Source: Petrolisthes cinctipes (lineage: Eukaryota > Arthropoda > Malacostraca > Decapoda > Porcellanidae). From it: DNA of 64,000 nt. Under the pieces are notes generated by a model. The model was not told the origin of the DNA and searched no databases. It saw only the letters and a list, made by a program, of their open reading frames with translations. Shown here in pieces: positions 1 through 11,400 of the stretch (positions within the stretch are counted from its first letter, which is position 1; every line of letters begins with the position of its first letter). The stretch covers positions 491,001 to 555,000 of the forward strand of contig JAWQEG010000630.1 of the NCBI GenBank assembly GCA_033782935.1. The letters run 5' to 3'. The position numbers and the translations under genes were made by a program.

Positions 1-616
1 CATTACCGATATCATGCTGTATGTGTAATAATCCTAAAGAAAATTAGCTCCTAGTAAAAGTCAGACAGAACACGTGATTAAACCAAGATTTACTTGCATT
101 ATAAATAAATATAAAATATTCGCGTCCGTGCCCGAGATCACATCTTAAAACACACTGCACACTCAGAGGGACCCCTATTCGGAGGCATATTTTTCAATTC
201 TGACCTGGTCAATGCAATCCGTTCAGTTAGGTTAGATTAAGTATGGTTGGGTTGAAATGCAGTCAAGTAGGTAAAATGAGCTGGGAAAGACAATGAGACT
301 ATTTAAAAAAATTCCTATGGTTACTTTTATTCCTATATGTTAGGAGCAATTTTCCTTAATTTTGTCCCAGCACTTCTTGCTCTCCAGCCAAATTCGAGAA
401 ATATGCTAACCAGCTGTAAAATCGGCGGTTGAACCCTCGTTGGGGGGGGGAAAGATAAAACTCTGGTTATTCTCTACTTTCGTCATCTTTACAGGTTCAT
501 AATTTCAATAGACAGGAACACTCTATAAATGTAAATAGCCAAAGTAGGAGTTATACAATCCTTGACAACCCAACAACATTTTTTTAAAGAAAATAATTTT
601 TTATTTACATTGACAA
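1..616. other. Intergenic/unassigned, no gene seen
   Basis: AT-rich sequence without a supportable coding region. A short G run lies at about 444-453. The last 70 bases probably belong to the 3' flank of the mariner relic that follows, but I could not find its terminal repeat. Confidence 0.5.
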
Positions 617-945
617 TTAATATCCAGTCCAGCCACCTTCCTTCTCTATGACGGCACGCAGTCTATCGGGCACAGAGGCCACAATGCGTCGAATTTGTTA
701 GGTTTGTTGCGGAACATCTCCCACTGAGCCTGGGTATGAGCCATTAGTGCCTCCGGTCTCTGCTCCACCATCTCTGGCTCCCAGCAGTTGACCATATTAG
801 CCCACATGTTCTCTATGGGGTTCCAACGAAGTTCACCTTGCCCACCTAGGCTACTTTCTGAGACTTCGCCCTTCTCTTCTCCACATAAATCCATCATTAT
901 GTGAACGGTGTGCAAATTTGGTAGATCACCTACTACTATGCACAC
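617..945 (-). pseudogene. Tc1/mariner transposase, C-terminal relic
   Basis: On the minus strand a reading frame gives NPIENMWANMVN, the block around the last catalytic acidic residue of Tc1/mariner DDE transposases, followed by the family's C-terminal region. The reading must change frame near 690 to continue into VPDRLRAVIEKEGGWTGY and a TAA at 617-619, which is the characteristic C-terminus of this family. Only the last third of a transposase of about 340 residues is recognisable, and the segment upstream of the NPIEN block is degraded. It is a dead DNA-transposon fragment. The family assignment rests on motif memory, not on a search. Confidence 0.75.
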
Positions 946-1456
946 ATTAATGTATCTATTAGCAAAACTTGGGGTAATCTATTAGTAGGTTAAACACACG
1001 TTTGGTCGTTAGGAGTGATGCCTCTTCCCCGTTCACCTGTGGGTTCAAAACAAACATAACCCAGTTAACAATCAATGCGAGTTGATTATCACTGGCAAAA
1101 CGATCGCTTATTTCGACACTACTAATTTGTTTATTAACGTAGAATGTCAGGGAGCCAGGACTGATTCCACAGTCATTTTGTCAGAGTCCTCCCCAAACAC
1201 ACTTGTAAGGCTTCGTTATTTCTCAAAAGCTGATTATTCCTATTCACCAAAACTATTAATTGAGCATTTGTATTATTACAATAGCTGCATACTTTACTCA
1301 TCAGATGCTTCCAATAAATCAGACACAAGTCATTTACACAGTTTAGTTTCTTTCGTTTGGGTGCTAACAAATCACAACGAACAACTGTGGAATTGGTCCT
1401 CACTCTCTGTTCGATTTCATTAGTATAGAGATAGGATAAGATAAGATGGTGTTTAT

Positions 1457-1505
<49 letters not shown>

Positions 1506-2129
1506 ACAGTTGACTTTAACATTTTTATTACGAGAGAGAAAAAGTATTTAGCAATGAAGGAATTTTACTATGCATGTAATACCTGACTTACAAATAAAAT
1601 ACGAAATCAAAGGTGATCTCAAATTATGCTTACCAAAATATGATGGACAAAGAAAACAACCTATCTGCCCGATCCTAGTTGGTAGAAAAACAAGATAACA
1701 ATCGTGTCAACGAGACGTGAGCTCTGTCAGAACGGCTGAGCAATGTTGCATGCCAAACATGATAACCATTAAGAAGAAATATTCACTGTTCAGGACACGA
1801 ACAACTTTACCTTAGCTTCACCTGATCATTGTGTAATATAGTTGTTAAATTTCCATAATAGCATTCCTCAACCACTCTGCCTGAGAGCTCATGACTCATT
1901 GGCACGAGCATAGATGTTTCCCGAAACTTCAACCCTGCAGTCCACATTCCTTCCACAACTACACAGCGCCATCTATGGAATGAACTTTGAGGCAGGGTCA
2001 TGTTCACTACAGAGGGAGAGTGTTGACGATCCGTATAATTTTCGAGCACACACACACACTGCTGCCACATCTACGATCTCTCGATACTGGGTGGCCCAGT
2101 CGGAACTGTAACAGACTGTACAGTACATA
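946..2129. other. No gene seen; contains an AG microsatellite
   Basis: Unassigned sequence. A perfect (AG)n tract occupies about 1460-1502. The open frames here are short and lack similarity I can recognise. Confidence 0.5.
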
Positions 2130-3549
2130 ATATTTCCTCACATTAACACTCTCTGGCCAGCAATCAGGTTGGAGTAACCTTTCCCTATCATTCATATCTA
2201 CAGTTAATTTAAAAGATTTCCAGTCTCTGTTTGCGTACTGAGATACTAACTCAGAACAACCAATCACTTTAATTTGTAAATCATCCTGCACGTACTGCAT
2301 AACGTCCTCAACGTCACTTTCGAGATCTACATTTCCAATATAAATATCAGCCGTCCTAGCAGAACCTTTGAACCTTGAGTTGTGAACCGATTTAGTACCC
2401 CGCACACTACCTGGTCGACGTCCCTTCTGCTGCCCTTCCCGGTCACCACCCCGTTTTCTGTCTTCAGGGGAGGCTTTAGAAAATCGCTTGTTCTTTCTAT
2501 TTACTTTGGTAAATCCATCTTCATCAGTTACAGGAGTATTGTTCACTTTCCTCGTATTACCTCCAGCAGTATCCCCAGATCTTGTCGCCTTATCAAAACC
2601 CAGTTGTTGCTTAGGTCGAACTGAAGGTCCGTTTGATGCTTCAATGCGCTCAGCTCCAGCTTGATCATCCACAGCTCCTCCAGTTATCCTACTAGCTTCA
2701 CTGGTCTGGGTCTCGTGAAGCACAACAACCGCTTCTTGAGTCACCTCACTGTAGGTCTGTATTCTCAGGGGAGACTCAGCTCTTTCATTCTCACACCAGC
2801 CCACATTCTCAGATCCATCAACAGTACTAACTTGAGAAAGCCGAGGCGCCGATGGCGATCCAGTATTGTTCAGAAAATGATGCACCTCCATTTCAAAAGC
2901 ATGAGGGTTTGTCGAACCATCGTTGCCATTCCAGTTACCGCTTTGCTCCACAATTTTTTCTATATTATCCAAAATAACACTGTCTCTTCTCCCTGATTCG
3001 AACATTTTTCTTTTGCTTAAATTGCTTGAGAAGCCCCTTGATCTCCAACAGTTCTTCCTTCATGAAATATTGGTTTTCTAACATGCCAATGTTACTTAGT
3101 CTAGCATCTTTTAAATCTTTAATTTCACTCTTTAGTTCCTTCACTTCACCAATTAGATTGCCAATAACACCACCAATAACATCATACCCATATACAGGAG
3201 GAAAGCCATCATAATTTCTTGTCACAAATCTTGGAAGACTAATCGCCTCATCATCACATTTTTTGAACAAGTCCACAATATCTGCACAGTTCTCCTTGTT
3301 CTTATTTTCTGACCTCCTCCATACTAGTTTCACATTAACAATACCAAACAGTAATTCCTTGGCTCCTTTAATTTGGGACTCCTCATAAAATACCACACTG
3401 GTATTCACTATGTCATTTTTGCACTTAGATTGTCGTGCCGACGCAATATAAGCCAGCACAGAGTTTTTTTTGTAATCACTTTCATCCATTTCCTTACTAT
3501 TTTTTTCACTAGAAAATAGATAGATAGATAGGATAGATCTCACTTCCAA
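2130..3549 (-). pseudogene. CR1-like LINE ORF1 protein, frameshifted fragment
   Basis: Two overlapping minus-strand frames (about 3495 to 2980, then 3005 to 2130) together resemble the ORF1 protein of CR1-type LINEs. The N-terminal half begins at MDESDYKKN, has a helical segment and a Glu/Lys-rich stretch (GEVKELKSEIKDLKD) likely to be a coiled coil. The C-terminal half has a basic, Arg/Lys-rich middle and then ADIYIGNVDLES ... WPESVNVRKYY, which matches the small conserved domain seen at the end of many such ORF1 proteins. A one-base frameshift lies near 3000. Homology stops near 2130 and no endonuclease or reverse transcriptase follows, so only the 5' part of the element survives. ORF1 would bind element RNA; this copy cannot make an intact protein. 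Confidence 0.6.
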
Positions 3550-3589
3550 TCATTCAGCTGTCCCTGCTTTTCTTCTTTTTCCTTTGTGC

Positions 3590-3812
3590 TTGCTATCCCT
3601 CCTTTTTATCACCTCCTTCGTCTTACAGGGTCGTCATCCTCGCCTAAGACGGTCATTTTTCATCCTCTTAATATTGTCTGCGGTGATGATGTAGACAGTA
3701 CTTTATCTGTTTTGACGCCTCTTCGGGTCCAGCCACTCCCTTCCAATTTTTCCACTCTCTCATTTCTTTGTGTTTCCCTCGTCGTCTTGAGATGTCGTAT
3801 TTCATTTTGAAA
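3590..3812 (+). repeat. Dispersed repeat D, copy 1
   Basis: Shares a pyrimidine-rich sequence with copies near 4735, 4995 and 24436. Common blocks include CAGTACTTTA, CCAGCCACTCCCTT and an AGGGxCTTCCAGGCCTAGGGCGGTC-like block. There is no coding potential. The class is unknown; it is probably an old non-autonomous element. Confidence 0.5.
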
Positions 3813-3886
3813 TCAATCATCTATAACTCGAGAGTAAAATATGCCTTGGCTTGTTATAATGGTTATGTAAGAACTTCATATGGTAT

Positions 3887-3972
3887 GTGGAACCTTTATT
3901 GACAACGTTTCGTTACTGCCTTTGACCTAAAGGAGCAGTAGTGAAATGTCTTCAATAAAGGCTCCTCCTCAT
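3887..3972. repeat. Imperfect hairpin with Penelope-LTR-like ends
   Basis: The segment from CCTTTATTGACAACGTTTCG to CATTTC/GTCTTCAATAAAGG folds back on itself, with arms of roughly 35 bases around a TGACC loop. The minus strand reads ACGAAACGTTGTCAATAAAGG-like sequence, which resembles the GAAAC-containing ends of Penelope-like elements. It may be two such ends head to head. This is a motif-level call. Confidence 0.4.
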
Positions 3973-4515
3973 ACGGTGTTGTTCCTTATTCAAAGGACAG
4001 AAGATGTCTGACCATATTCCAAGATGATGGAAATGACAGTTTAGCTGCTCTCTCCAGATAGGGGACGTGTATACAGTAGATAAGGGGTCGTCATCTAGTG
4101 AAAGCCTTTCAACCTTTAGTGAAATAATCTCAGGCCTTTATAAGTGTCACAGGCCCTTGACAGCTTACAGTCCCGAGGTTCAGGCAATTAAAATGTTAAA
4201 GATGGATAGGTGGGACGGGATGGGGTAGGAAAAATTGGTGGAAGAGAGAGGGTTACCGGTGTATGAAGGGCGTAGTAGTGGAAGACATGGCAGGAGGAGG
4301 TGAGTTAAGATTAGATGAGGATGAAAGACCTCCTTAGGCCTGAAAAAGTAATGTGACCTTAGATACACGTTTGGCGTACACTCGCAATCCAAAATTTGTA
4401 TCCAGGTCTTGTTGAAGTTTCGAATCCTTTGACATACTAGTGAACCAATTACAAAGCTAATCCTGTTCATATTTGCTTGAGATCGCTTAATTAATACTCG
4501 ATCAGGCTATTCGAC
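3973..4515. other. No gene seen
   Basis: Unique-looking sequence without a supportable exon or repeat. Confidence 0.4.
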
Positions 4516-4516
4516 G

Positions 4517-4588
<72 letters not shown>

Positions 4589-4684
4589 AGCACCGTACTC
4601 TACATGACAGCTGAAAACCTTAGCTACACATACACACACACACAGATAAACACGCAGACAACAACTAGATATCGCAAGGTAAGG

Positions 4685-4731
<47 letters not shown>
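4516..4731. repeat. GA and CT microsatellites
   Basis: Interrupted (GA)n at 4516-4586 and (CT)n at 4689-4731, separated by an ACAC-rich stretch. The two tracts are complementary and could pair. Confidence 0.9.
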
Positions 4732-4734
<3 letters not shown>

Positions 4735-4735
<1 letters not shown>

Positions 4736-4928
4736 TTGCCTTGATGTGGGGCAGTACTTTAAGGGATTGGACGCCCCCTTTGAATCCCAGCCACTCCCTT
4801 TCATGTCTTCAACTTTCACTTCTTTTCTTCTGTTTCCTTTGTTCTTGCTGTTCCACCTCTCCGTCGCATTCTTTCTCGTTCCACTGTCTTAGTCTTCCAG
4901 GACTAGCGCGACTTTAGTCTTCCTCTGC
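4735..4928 (+). repeat. Dispersed repeat D, copy 2
   Basis: Contains GCAGTACTTTAAGGG, CCAGCCACTCCCTTTCA and a downstream CTTGCTGTTCCACCTCTCC block in the same order as copy 1 and the copy at 24436. Confidence 0.5.
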
Positions 4929-4994
4929 TATTAATAATTTTGTTCTTAATTAAAGTGACCATATAGGTATGCATCCATTTCTCTATCTTTACTC

Positions 4995-5177
4995 TTTCCT
5001 TTTAGTTTTTTTTCCTTGCTTGTTTTTCCCACCTCTTTGTCACCTTCTCCTACAGGGACTTCCAGGCCTAGGGCGGTCTTTTTTTCCTCCTCAAATCTCT
5101 CTCTCTCTCTCTCTCTCTCCTCTCCTCCCTCTCCCCTCTCCCTCTCCCTCTCCCTCTCCCTCTCCCTCTCCCTCTCC

Positions 5178-5246
<69 letters not shown>

Positions 5247-5320
5247 TGTTGTCTCACCTCTCTGTCACATTCTTCTGGCGCTATATGACCTCGCTGTTGA
5301 GGCGCCTCATATTGAAGTAA
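4995..5320 (+). repeat. Dispersed repeat D, copy 3, with CT tract
   Basis: Starts with the CTTGCTTG ... CACCTCTTTGTCACC block of repeat D, runs into a long (CT)n/(CCCTCT)n tract (5096-5243), and ends in a short GGCGC ... GCGCC hairpin at about 5278-5312. Open frames through the CT tract are artefacts of the repeat. Confidence 0.55.
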
Positions 5321-5337
5321 ACTCTTCAACAGGTAAA

Positions 5338-5503
5338 ATGACGACCTTGACTGCAAGAGGAGGAGGAGGAGTGGTAGGAATGATAATGTTGTTCCTTATA
5401 GTGAATGCTGAAGGGACGCCCGATGGATTGTCCGATCACTTTGCTTTGAAAATCAACTTCACCTTGTCAGAATTCAACATTACGGTCGTGGTTAAAGACA
5501 TGT
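5338..5503 (+). CDS. Putative host gene exon 1 (signal peptide exon)
   Basis: Starts at ATG 5338 and runs 55 codons plus one base to a perfect splice donor, GTAAGT at 5504-5509 (phase 1). The predicted N-terminus is a signal peptide: a short polar start, a glycine run, the hydrophobic core VVGMIMLFLIV, and a likely cleavage after VNA. The mature part has two N-glycosylation sites (NFT and NIT) within about 10 residues. The joined codon with exon 2 becomes Cys. Bases 5322-5332 (CTCTTCAACAG) could be an acceptor for an upstream 5'UTR exon, or this could be the first exon. I do not recognise the protein. The evidence is the signal peptide, the donor, and phase agreement with exons 2 and 3; no transcript was available. 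Confidence 0.5.
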
Positions 5504-5513
5504 GTAAGTATCA

Positions 5514-5514
5514 C

Positions 5515-5557
<43 letters not shown>

Positions 5558-5835
5558 ATCCAGCCACTGGAGGGTAACACCGTCACAGGGGTTTGTATAT
5601 GTGTGTACAGTTAACTCTCATTTTACACTTGTATATTGGGTGTGTAATGTAGTGTGTGTAATGAATCTGTGTACAAAAAACCCTCATTGTACAGTACACT
5701 TGTATATTAGTTGTGTAATGTAGTGTGTGTAATGAAACTGTGTACAGAAAACCCTCCTTGTACAGTACACTTGTATATTGAGTGTATAATATAGTGTACA
5801 ATAAGTGTTTACAGTACTTACATTCATTACACATA
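5514..5835. repeat. ATT tract and a 71-bp tandem repeat
   Basis: An (ATT)n run at about 5514-5555 is followed from about 5600 by three diverged copies of a unit of about 71 bp containing TGTACAGTACACTTGTATAT and GTGTAATGTAGTGTGTGTAA. It lies at the start of putative intron 1. Confidence 0.75.
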
Positions 5836-5925
5836 CATAATGCCAGTGTAAAATGAGAATTGACTGTATATGTGTGCTAGTATTGATGTGTGTGTTAGTG
5901 TCAGAGATTATACTAAATGGTGGTA

Positions 5926-6172
5926 ATTAATTAAGGCAGTCAGTCTTGTTACATTAATTAACACATCTTCCTCTAGACTACAAGGTTGCTAGCTATCCTT
6001 GCTCTTACAGCCATCCGGATACCTACTTAATTAATTGCTAGGTAAACAACAGGGACATAGGGAGGGGGCTGGAAAAATTGTCCAACAATTCTACTGACCT
6101 GGGAATTGAACCCGGCCCGGATCTCTCGCATGCGATTCGAGTGTGCTAACCATTACACCATCAGCACGGGGA
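5926..6172 (-). mobile_element. tRNA-derived SINE (family S1), copy 1
   Basis: The minus strand begins with a tRNA-like head (GCTGATGGTGTAATGGTTAG, an A-box-like stretch, then a B-box-like GGTTCAATTCC) and continues with a body shared almost base for base with 30513-30760 and 30906-31132 (TTGTTGGACAATTTT, CCTATGTCCCTGTT, CTACAAGG, GACTTGACTGCCTTAAT). Pol III promoter boxes are implied. It is not a functional tRNA gene. Confidence 0.8.
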
Positions 6173-6207
6173 AGTTGGGTCCCGCCTACCCGTATGTATT
6201 GTTGCTC

Positions 6208-6283
6208 ATTTCGAAGCAGTGAATGGTTGTATCATTCTGTTTGTATGAGCTGCTGTTGTTATGAATTCGAAGCAGTGTCGGGT
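6208..6283 (-). repeat. Dispersed repeat R, copy 1 (partial)
   Basis: Reverse-complement match to sequence at 15507-15640 and 33516-33665; shared blocks are CTGCTTCGAAAT, AGCTCAT and CCATTCACTGCT. The internal inverted CTGCTTCGAA/TTCGAAGCAG ends suggest a small foldback element. Confidence 0.6.
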
Positions 6284-6319
6284 CCCAGTCCTCGTCATGA
6301 ATGAATGTTTACGAATAAA

Positions 6320-6320
6320 A

Positions 6321-6360
<40 letters not shown>

Positions 6361-6437
6361 CATTTATATTAAAATTATTATTATTGTTATTATTATTATT
6401 AGTAGTAGTATCATTATTATTATTATTATCATCATTT

Positions 6438-6495
<58 letters not shown>

Positions 6496-6535
6496 CATTT
6501 ATATTAAAATTATTATTATTATTATTATCATTAAC
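6320..6535. repeat. Compound ATT minisatellite
   Basis: (ATT)n runs are interrupted by the same spacer, CATTTATATTAAAATT, several times. The array at 15875-16360 has the same construction. Confidence 0.9.
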
Positions 6536-6643
6536 TTTAACTTAAGAATGAACTTTGCTTTTGTGGCCAACAAAACCAGCCAAAACCAAATGGAAAGTCG
6601 ATATCCAAATCGTCTCGGAAAGATCTGAGAATCAGGGGCCTGA

Positions 6644-6676
6644 CTGTCTCGCTCCAGAACAGGTGGAGTGTGGACG
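6644..6676 (+). promoter_or_regulatory. Internal Inr+DPE core promoter, LINE A copy 1
   Basis: The first bases correspond to CAGTCTC of the other copies (here CTGTCTC). GGACG sits at 6672-6676, which is +28 to +32 from the aligned start and fits the DPE consensus RGWYV. The initiator A is T in this copy. Confidence 0.5.
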
Positions 6677-6849
6677 TACTCGTGGCGCTCTGCCTCCATT
6701 CTCGTTTGTGTTGTTGTTTGTGTTGTTTTGGAGCTCTTGTTTGTGTTTTTTGTGTTGTTTGTGAGTTCTTGTTTGTGTGTTGTTGTTTCTGTGGTGTTGC
6801 TGGTGTTGTTTGTCTGTTGTGGTTCTGTGTATAGTTTTGTTGTGATTGT

Positions 6850-6863
6850 CTGTGTGTGTGTGG

Positions 6864-6893
<30 letters not shown>
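6850..6893. repeat. GT microsatellite in LINE A copy 1 5'UTR
   Basis: (GT)n tract within the GT/TTG-rich 5' leader of the element; the leader of all copies is strongly T/G biased on the sense strand. Confidence 0.8.
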
Positions 6894-6895
<2 letters not shown>

Positions 6896-6959
6896 GGCTG
6901 ATTGAGTGTTTAGTTGTTTGTGTTGTTGTTTGCTTTCCATCTAGGCCTTGCCTGGCCTG

Positions 6960-8431
6960 ATGGAGAGTGCAGATTCCTGCTTGGAGGCCGACTTGGCAAT
7001 GTCGGAGGAAGACGAGTCTCCAATTGAGGATCACTGGCCTGAGCTGCCTTCTCGCAACCCCCCCCCCCCCTCTCCTCGGTCACTCCGCAGCTCAGGTTGC
7101 AGCCGTCCACCTCCTCAACCTCTACCAAGCGACCTGTTGATGCCTCGTCCGACTCCTCGCAGGATTCCGATGGTGTGGACTGTTTGCCTCCAGCTGCCAA
7201 GACTGCCAAGGGTGCTTCAGCTGTGCATGACGTACCTTCTCTGCCTCAACGTGGTGTTTCTTCCTTGTATACCAACTCCTTGCCCTCGTCCAACCTTCCT
7301 GCTTTTGCCCCAAGAAATGCCTATGTCAAACTCTCCTTCTCTGGGAACCCATCTACGGACACAAAGTTGCGTTGGTTGTCTGATGTCAACAGGGCCTTCC
7401 AGCTGCAGCGTGAACTGGCTGAAGTGAAGATGGCTGCTGTCACCGCCCGGTTTGTCTACATCTCTAGGAAGCGTCAGGATATCATTGATAGAGTAAAGGC
7501 TGGTGAATTTTTGTCTCTGCCCCTCATTCTTGAAGACTCACCCGAGAGGCCTCGTAAGTTCCCCAGCTACATCCTTACCCGTTTTCCTATTGATGTTGAC
7601 CCGAAACTTGCTAAGGGATACCCTGGTGTGTATTTTGCCCGTCGTTTTTTCCAAGATGGTTCCCCCATTAGCCGTATTGTTGTTGTCTGGAGTCAACCTG
7701 ATCCACCTCCAAATGAGATTTCCTTTGATTTCCTCCCTTGTCTTCCACCGTGTGAGGTGAGGAAACTTCATAATGACCAGCCTTGGTGCTACAGGTGCTG
7801 GGGTGTGGGGCATATCTCCCGGTACTGTTCTGCCAGGCCGAAGTGTGCATGGTGTGCTGCCGACCATGATTCCAAGACGTGTCCTGTCAGGGGCGAACCA
7901 TCACGTCCTGCTGCCTCCATCTCTGAGCCTTCACCTCCTGAGGATACGTCTCGATGGAAGTGTCCACGATGCCTTCAGCCAGGGGTTAACGTGTGGCATG
8001 GATGTACTCGACGTCAGGTCCAGGCTCGTGTCACTACTATTGCTCCGCCTCCACCACCGCCACCACCACCACCTCTCCAGTCTGCTCCTCCTACCAGCCC
8101 TGCCTCACCTCCAGACATGGCCCTCCGCAAGCCTGTTGCTACCCTCATGGCACGATGTACGGCTCTCGAGAACCGCTTTTCTGCCCTTGAAGCCAGGATT
8201 GATGGGCTAGTTGCCGCACAGGCTGCCAATGACTCCAAACTCTCCACCTTGGTCGAGGCTCAGCAGGCCATCATCTCAACTCTCACTACCCTTACCGAAA
8301 AGATGGATACTGTTGCATCGTGCCTTGAAAAGCTTTTCGAGTCAGTCCCTTCTCCTGGTCCATCTTCTTCTCCAGGTCGCTCATCTGCCCCCACTCACCG
8401 GACTTCTACCTCCAAATACAGAGTTCGCTAG
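6960..8431 (+). pseudogene. LINE A copy 1 ORF1 (gag-like), frameshifted
   Basis: ORF1 starts at ATG 6960 (MESADSC). Compared with copy 2 it lacks four residues (DVAS-equivalent) near the start and changes frame in an expanded C run at about 7061-7071, then continues open to the TAG at 8429-8431. The downstream part keeps the zinc knuckles (WCYRCWGVGHISRYC and CAWCAADHDSKTC), the proline-rich linker and the C-terminal coiled coil. The protein would coat element RNA; this copy needs a frame correction to be made. Confidence 0.85.
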
Positions 8432-11400
8432 TGATTGCCGGCTGGATGTCATCTCCTGGAATGTATGTGGTATCACCAGTTATGCTAAGCTCACTCAACT
8501 CAAGGCCTATGTTTTTCGTCATCATCCCAGTGTTATTTTTCTCCAGGAAGCATTTCCAGGACGGCCGCTCGCTGTTGGGCAAGCTCCTCCCCTCTAAGGT
8601 TATGTGCCATATGTTCATCTGGTAAGGAATGGTGTCCTGACTTACATACATAGCTCCTTGCCACATCGCCCTCTCCGTACCTCCACTGATCCTGACATGA
8701 CCTTTCAGCTATTTGAGGTTTTACCTGGGAATGGAGTACTCCAACTATGTAATGTCTATTCTGCCCCAGCTAGACTCACTCTTGAGGCTCTTCCTTCTCC
8801 AACAGTGCGTGGTATGGTTTATATGGGAGATTTTAATGCTCGGCATTCTGATTTCGGTGATGGTTCTGGCTCTATTAATCGTAATGGTGTTCGTCTCCTT
8901 CATCTGACACGCTGGGACACTGGCGGTGCCATTCATTGACGGGGAGGTACTCTGGATTACATCCTCTCGTCTGGCCTGATAGCATCTCGGGTCCTGTGCT
9001 CCTCGGTGCCAGACTTATTCTCTGATCACATCGCTCTTCGGTTTCATTATTCTTTAACTGCTGGGTCAAGTGCTTCAGCCACTCATTTGCGTATTGCTGT
9101 GCCCCCTAAATATTGCCTGACTTACATCTTATTCATGGCCCATGTATTCCCTACATTTGACATATCATCAGCTGAACAGTTGTACTCTGATCTTGTATCT
9201 GCTACTCATGACTTTTATAGGCTATACGTCTCCCGGCCACACCTTCAGCATTGCCATACTGCCCACTCCTGGACGCTGGATGCACGTATACAGGAGGCAA
9301 AGGAGGAGGCTGAACGTGATGGCCTATTGTTTCAAGCCAACCCAACCCCTGACCTGCTCCATCGTTACCAGATGTCTAGGGACGCTTTAATTGCCCTGCA
9401 GGAGTGTGCTCACACCGAGTCTTGGCAGCGGTTCACGGACAGCATCAACCAGCAAACAAGTGTGGCTTCTATGTGGCACTTCATCCATCGGGTTGTTAAA
9501 AAGACACCGGCCACTGCTCGTCATCACACTCCCGCCGACTATGCCCAACAACTTGTCGATGCCTGGTCAGAACAATCTACCTCAGCCAGTCTACCCATCC
9601 ACATACAAGATGCACTCACTTCCCGTGCTGCTGTCTATCGGCTACGTCTAATGTCTGCTCTGTTGCAAGATGATGACGATGATGCAGAGGTGATAACTGA
9701 GGAGGAGTTGCGACGTGCTCTCTCTCGGGGTAGAGCTTCTTCCCCTGGTGATGATGGTATTACTTATGCTGTGCTGCGCCTACTTCAACAAGTTCCTGGG
9801 AACCCTCTACTTCTACTGTACAATCTTTGTCTTCGTGATGGTTGTGTACCACGAGCCTGGACCAGCAGCACAATAATACCCATCCCTAAGCCCGGCACTG
9901 TGAAGTTCAGGCCTATTTCCCTGACTTCCTGTTTTTGTAAAGTTATGGAGAGAATCTTACTCAATCGTCTCATGTACAGACTGCAAGATCGCCTTTCTCC
10001 ATGGCTGTTTGGTTTCCTTCTCCAGCGGAGCACACACCACTGCCTAGTCGACCTGTACACTCGCCTTAACAGGGACAGTGTGGTGGCCTTCATTGACCTT
10101 CGAAGTGCCTTCGATGTTGCTAATAGAGACGTCATTTTGGATCAACTGGTTGACTTTGGGATAAAGGGTAATCTATTACGGTGGATTTGGGGCTACCTGA
10201 GTAACAGGACCTCCCGTGTGTTTTTCAGTGGTGCGCTCAGTTCTTTGCGCAGTTTTCATCTTGGTACACCTCAAGGGGGTGTTCTCAGCCCATTTTTATT
10301 TAATATTCTGATGCATCGGTTGCTCACTTCTCTCCCTGATATTCCTGGAACTACAATTACATGCTATGCTGATGATATCTGTGTTCATTCTACCTCACCA
10401 AGGGATCTCCAGCGGTTTCTTGACTCCTTCTCTGTGGTCTCCTCTCACTATGGCATTATTGTCTCCCCAGATAAGAGCAGAATATTCACCTGCCGCCTTC
10501 CTCAAGCTCAGCCAGTGTTCACCATTGGAGGGACTGTCATTCCCATGTGTTCCCAGTACTGCTACCTGGGTGCGCCAGTCAATATTTGGCCGATTGTCCC
10601 TGCCAGACCTCAAGACCATCCCATTGTCCAGGACTTATTGGGTCGTCTCCAGCGCCGACTTACACCACTTCAATGGCTATCTAACAACTCCTCGGGCATC
10701 TCCATCCCAGTAGCCAGGACCATCTATATTGCTTTTATCCGTTCAGTTGTTGATTACCTTTCCCCTGCTTTGATTCAATTTCCTAGGGCTACTCTGGAAA
10801 CTTTAGAAAAATTTCAGAATAGAGCAATGAGAACAATTCTCGGCTGTCCAATGTCGACCAGGATAGTGAACATGCAGCGTGAGTTGCGTCTTCCCCCATT
10901 AATCGAGAGAATTTATTGTAATGTTACTTGCTTCACTGTCAAGTGCCTCCATTTCCCACATCTTTCACCCCATTACTCTCAGTTAGTCAGGACTTTTCTT
11001 AGACCAAACTACCCAGTCCCTCCCATACTGCCTGCTGGACGTACTCTCATAAGGTCTGTTTCCTCTGTGCTCCGTGGTCTTAATATAGATATAATGGTTA
11101 CAGACGTCCCCCCAGGGCCCCCTCCATGGATGCTACTAACACCTGATGTGAGCTTTACACCTACTTCCAAGTCGGAGCTGCCTTCTCTACAGCGGCAGTT
11201 GGCTCTGGAACACATAGAAACAGTGACTTCCTCCATCACAGATCCATACTGCCTCTACACTGATGGCTCATTGCAGGTGGATGGTGCAGCAGGTTGTGCT
11301 GTTTTCTCACCTGACCTGGAGTCACCTCCAGGGGGCTGGGTTGGCCGTCATCTCTGTAACCACTCTAGCTCAACATTGTGTGAACTGTATGCCATTCTGG

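Noticed and set aside
7503..7867. Secondary-frame ORFs over LINE A (both strands), repeated in all four copies
   Set aside because: They are shadows of ORF1 and ORF2; their conservation follows from the nucleotide identity of the copies.
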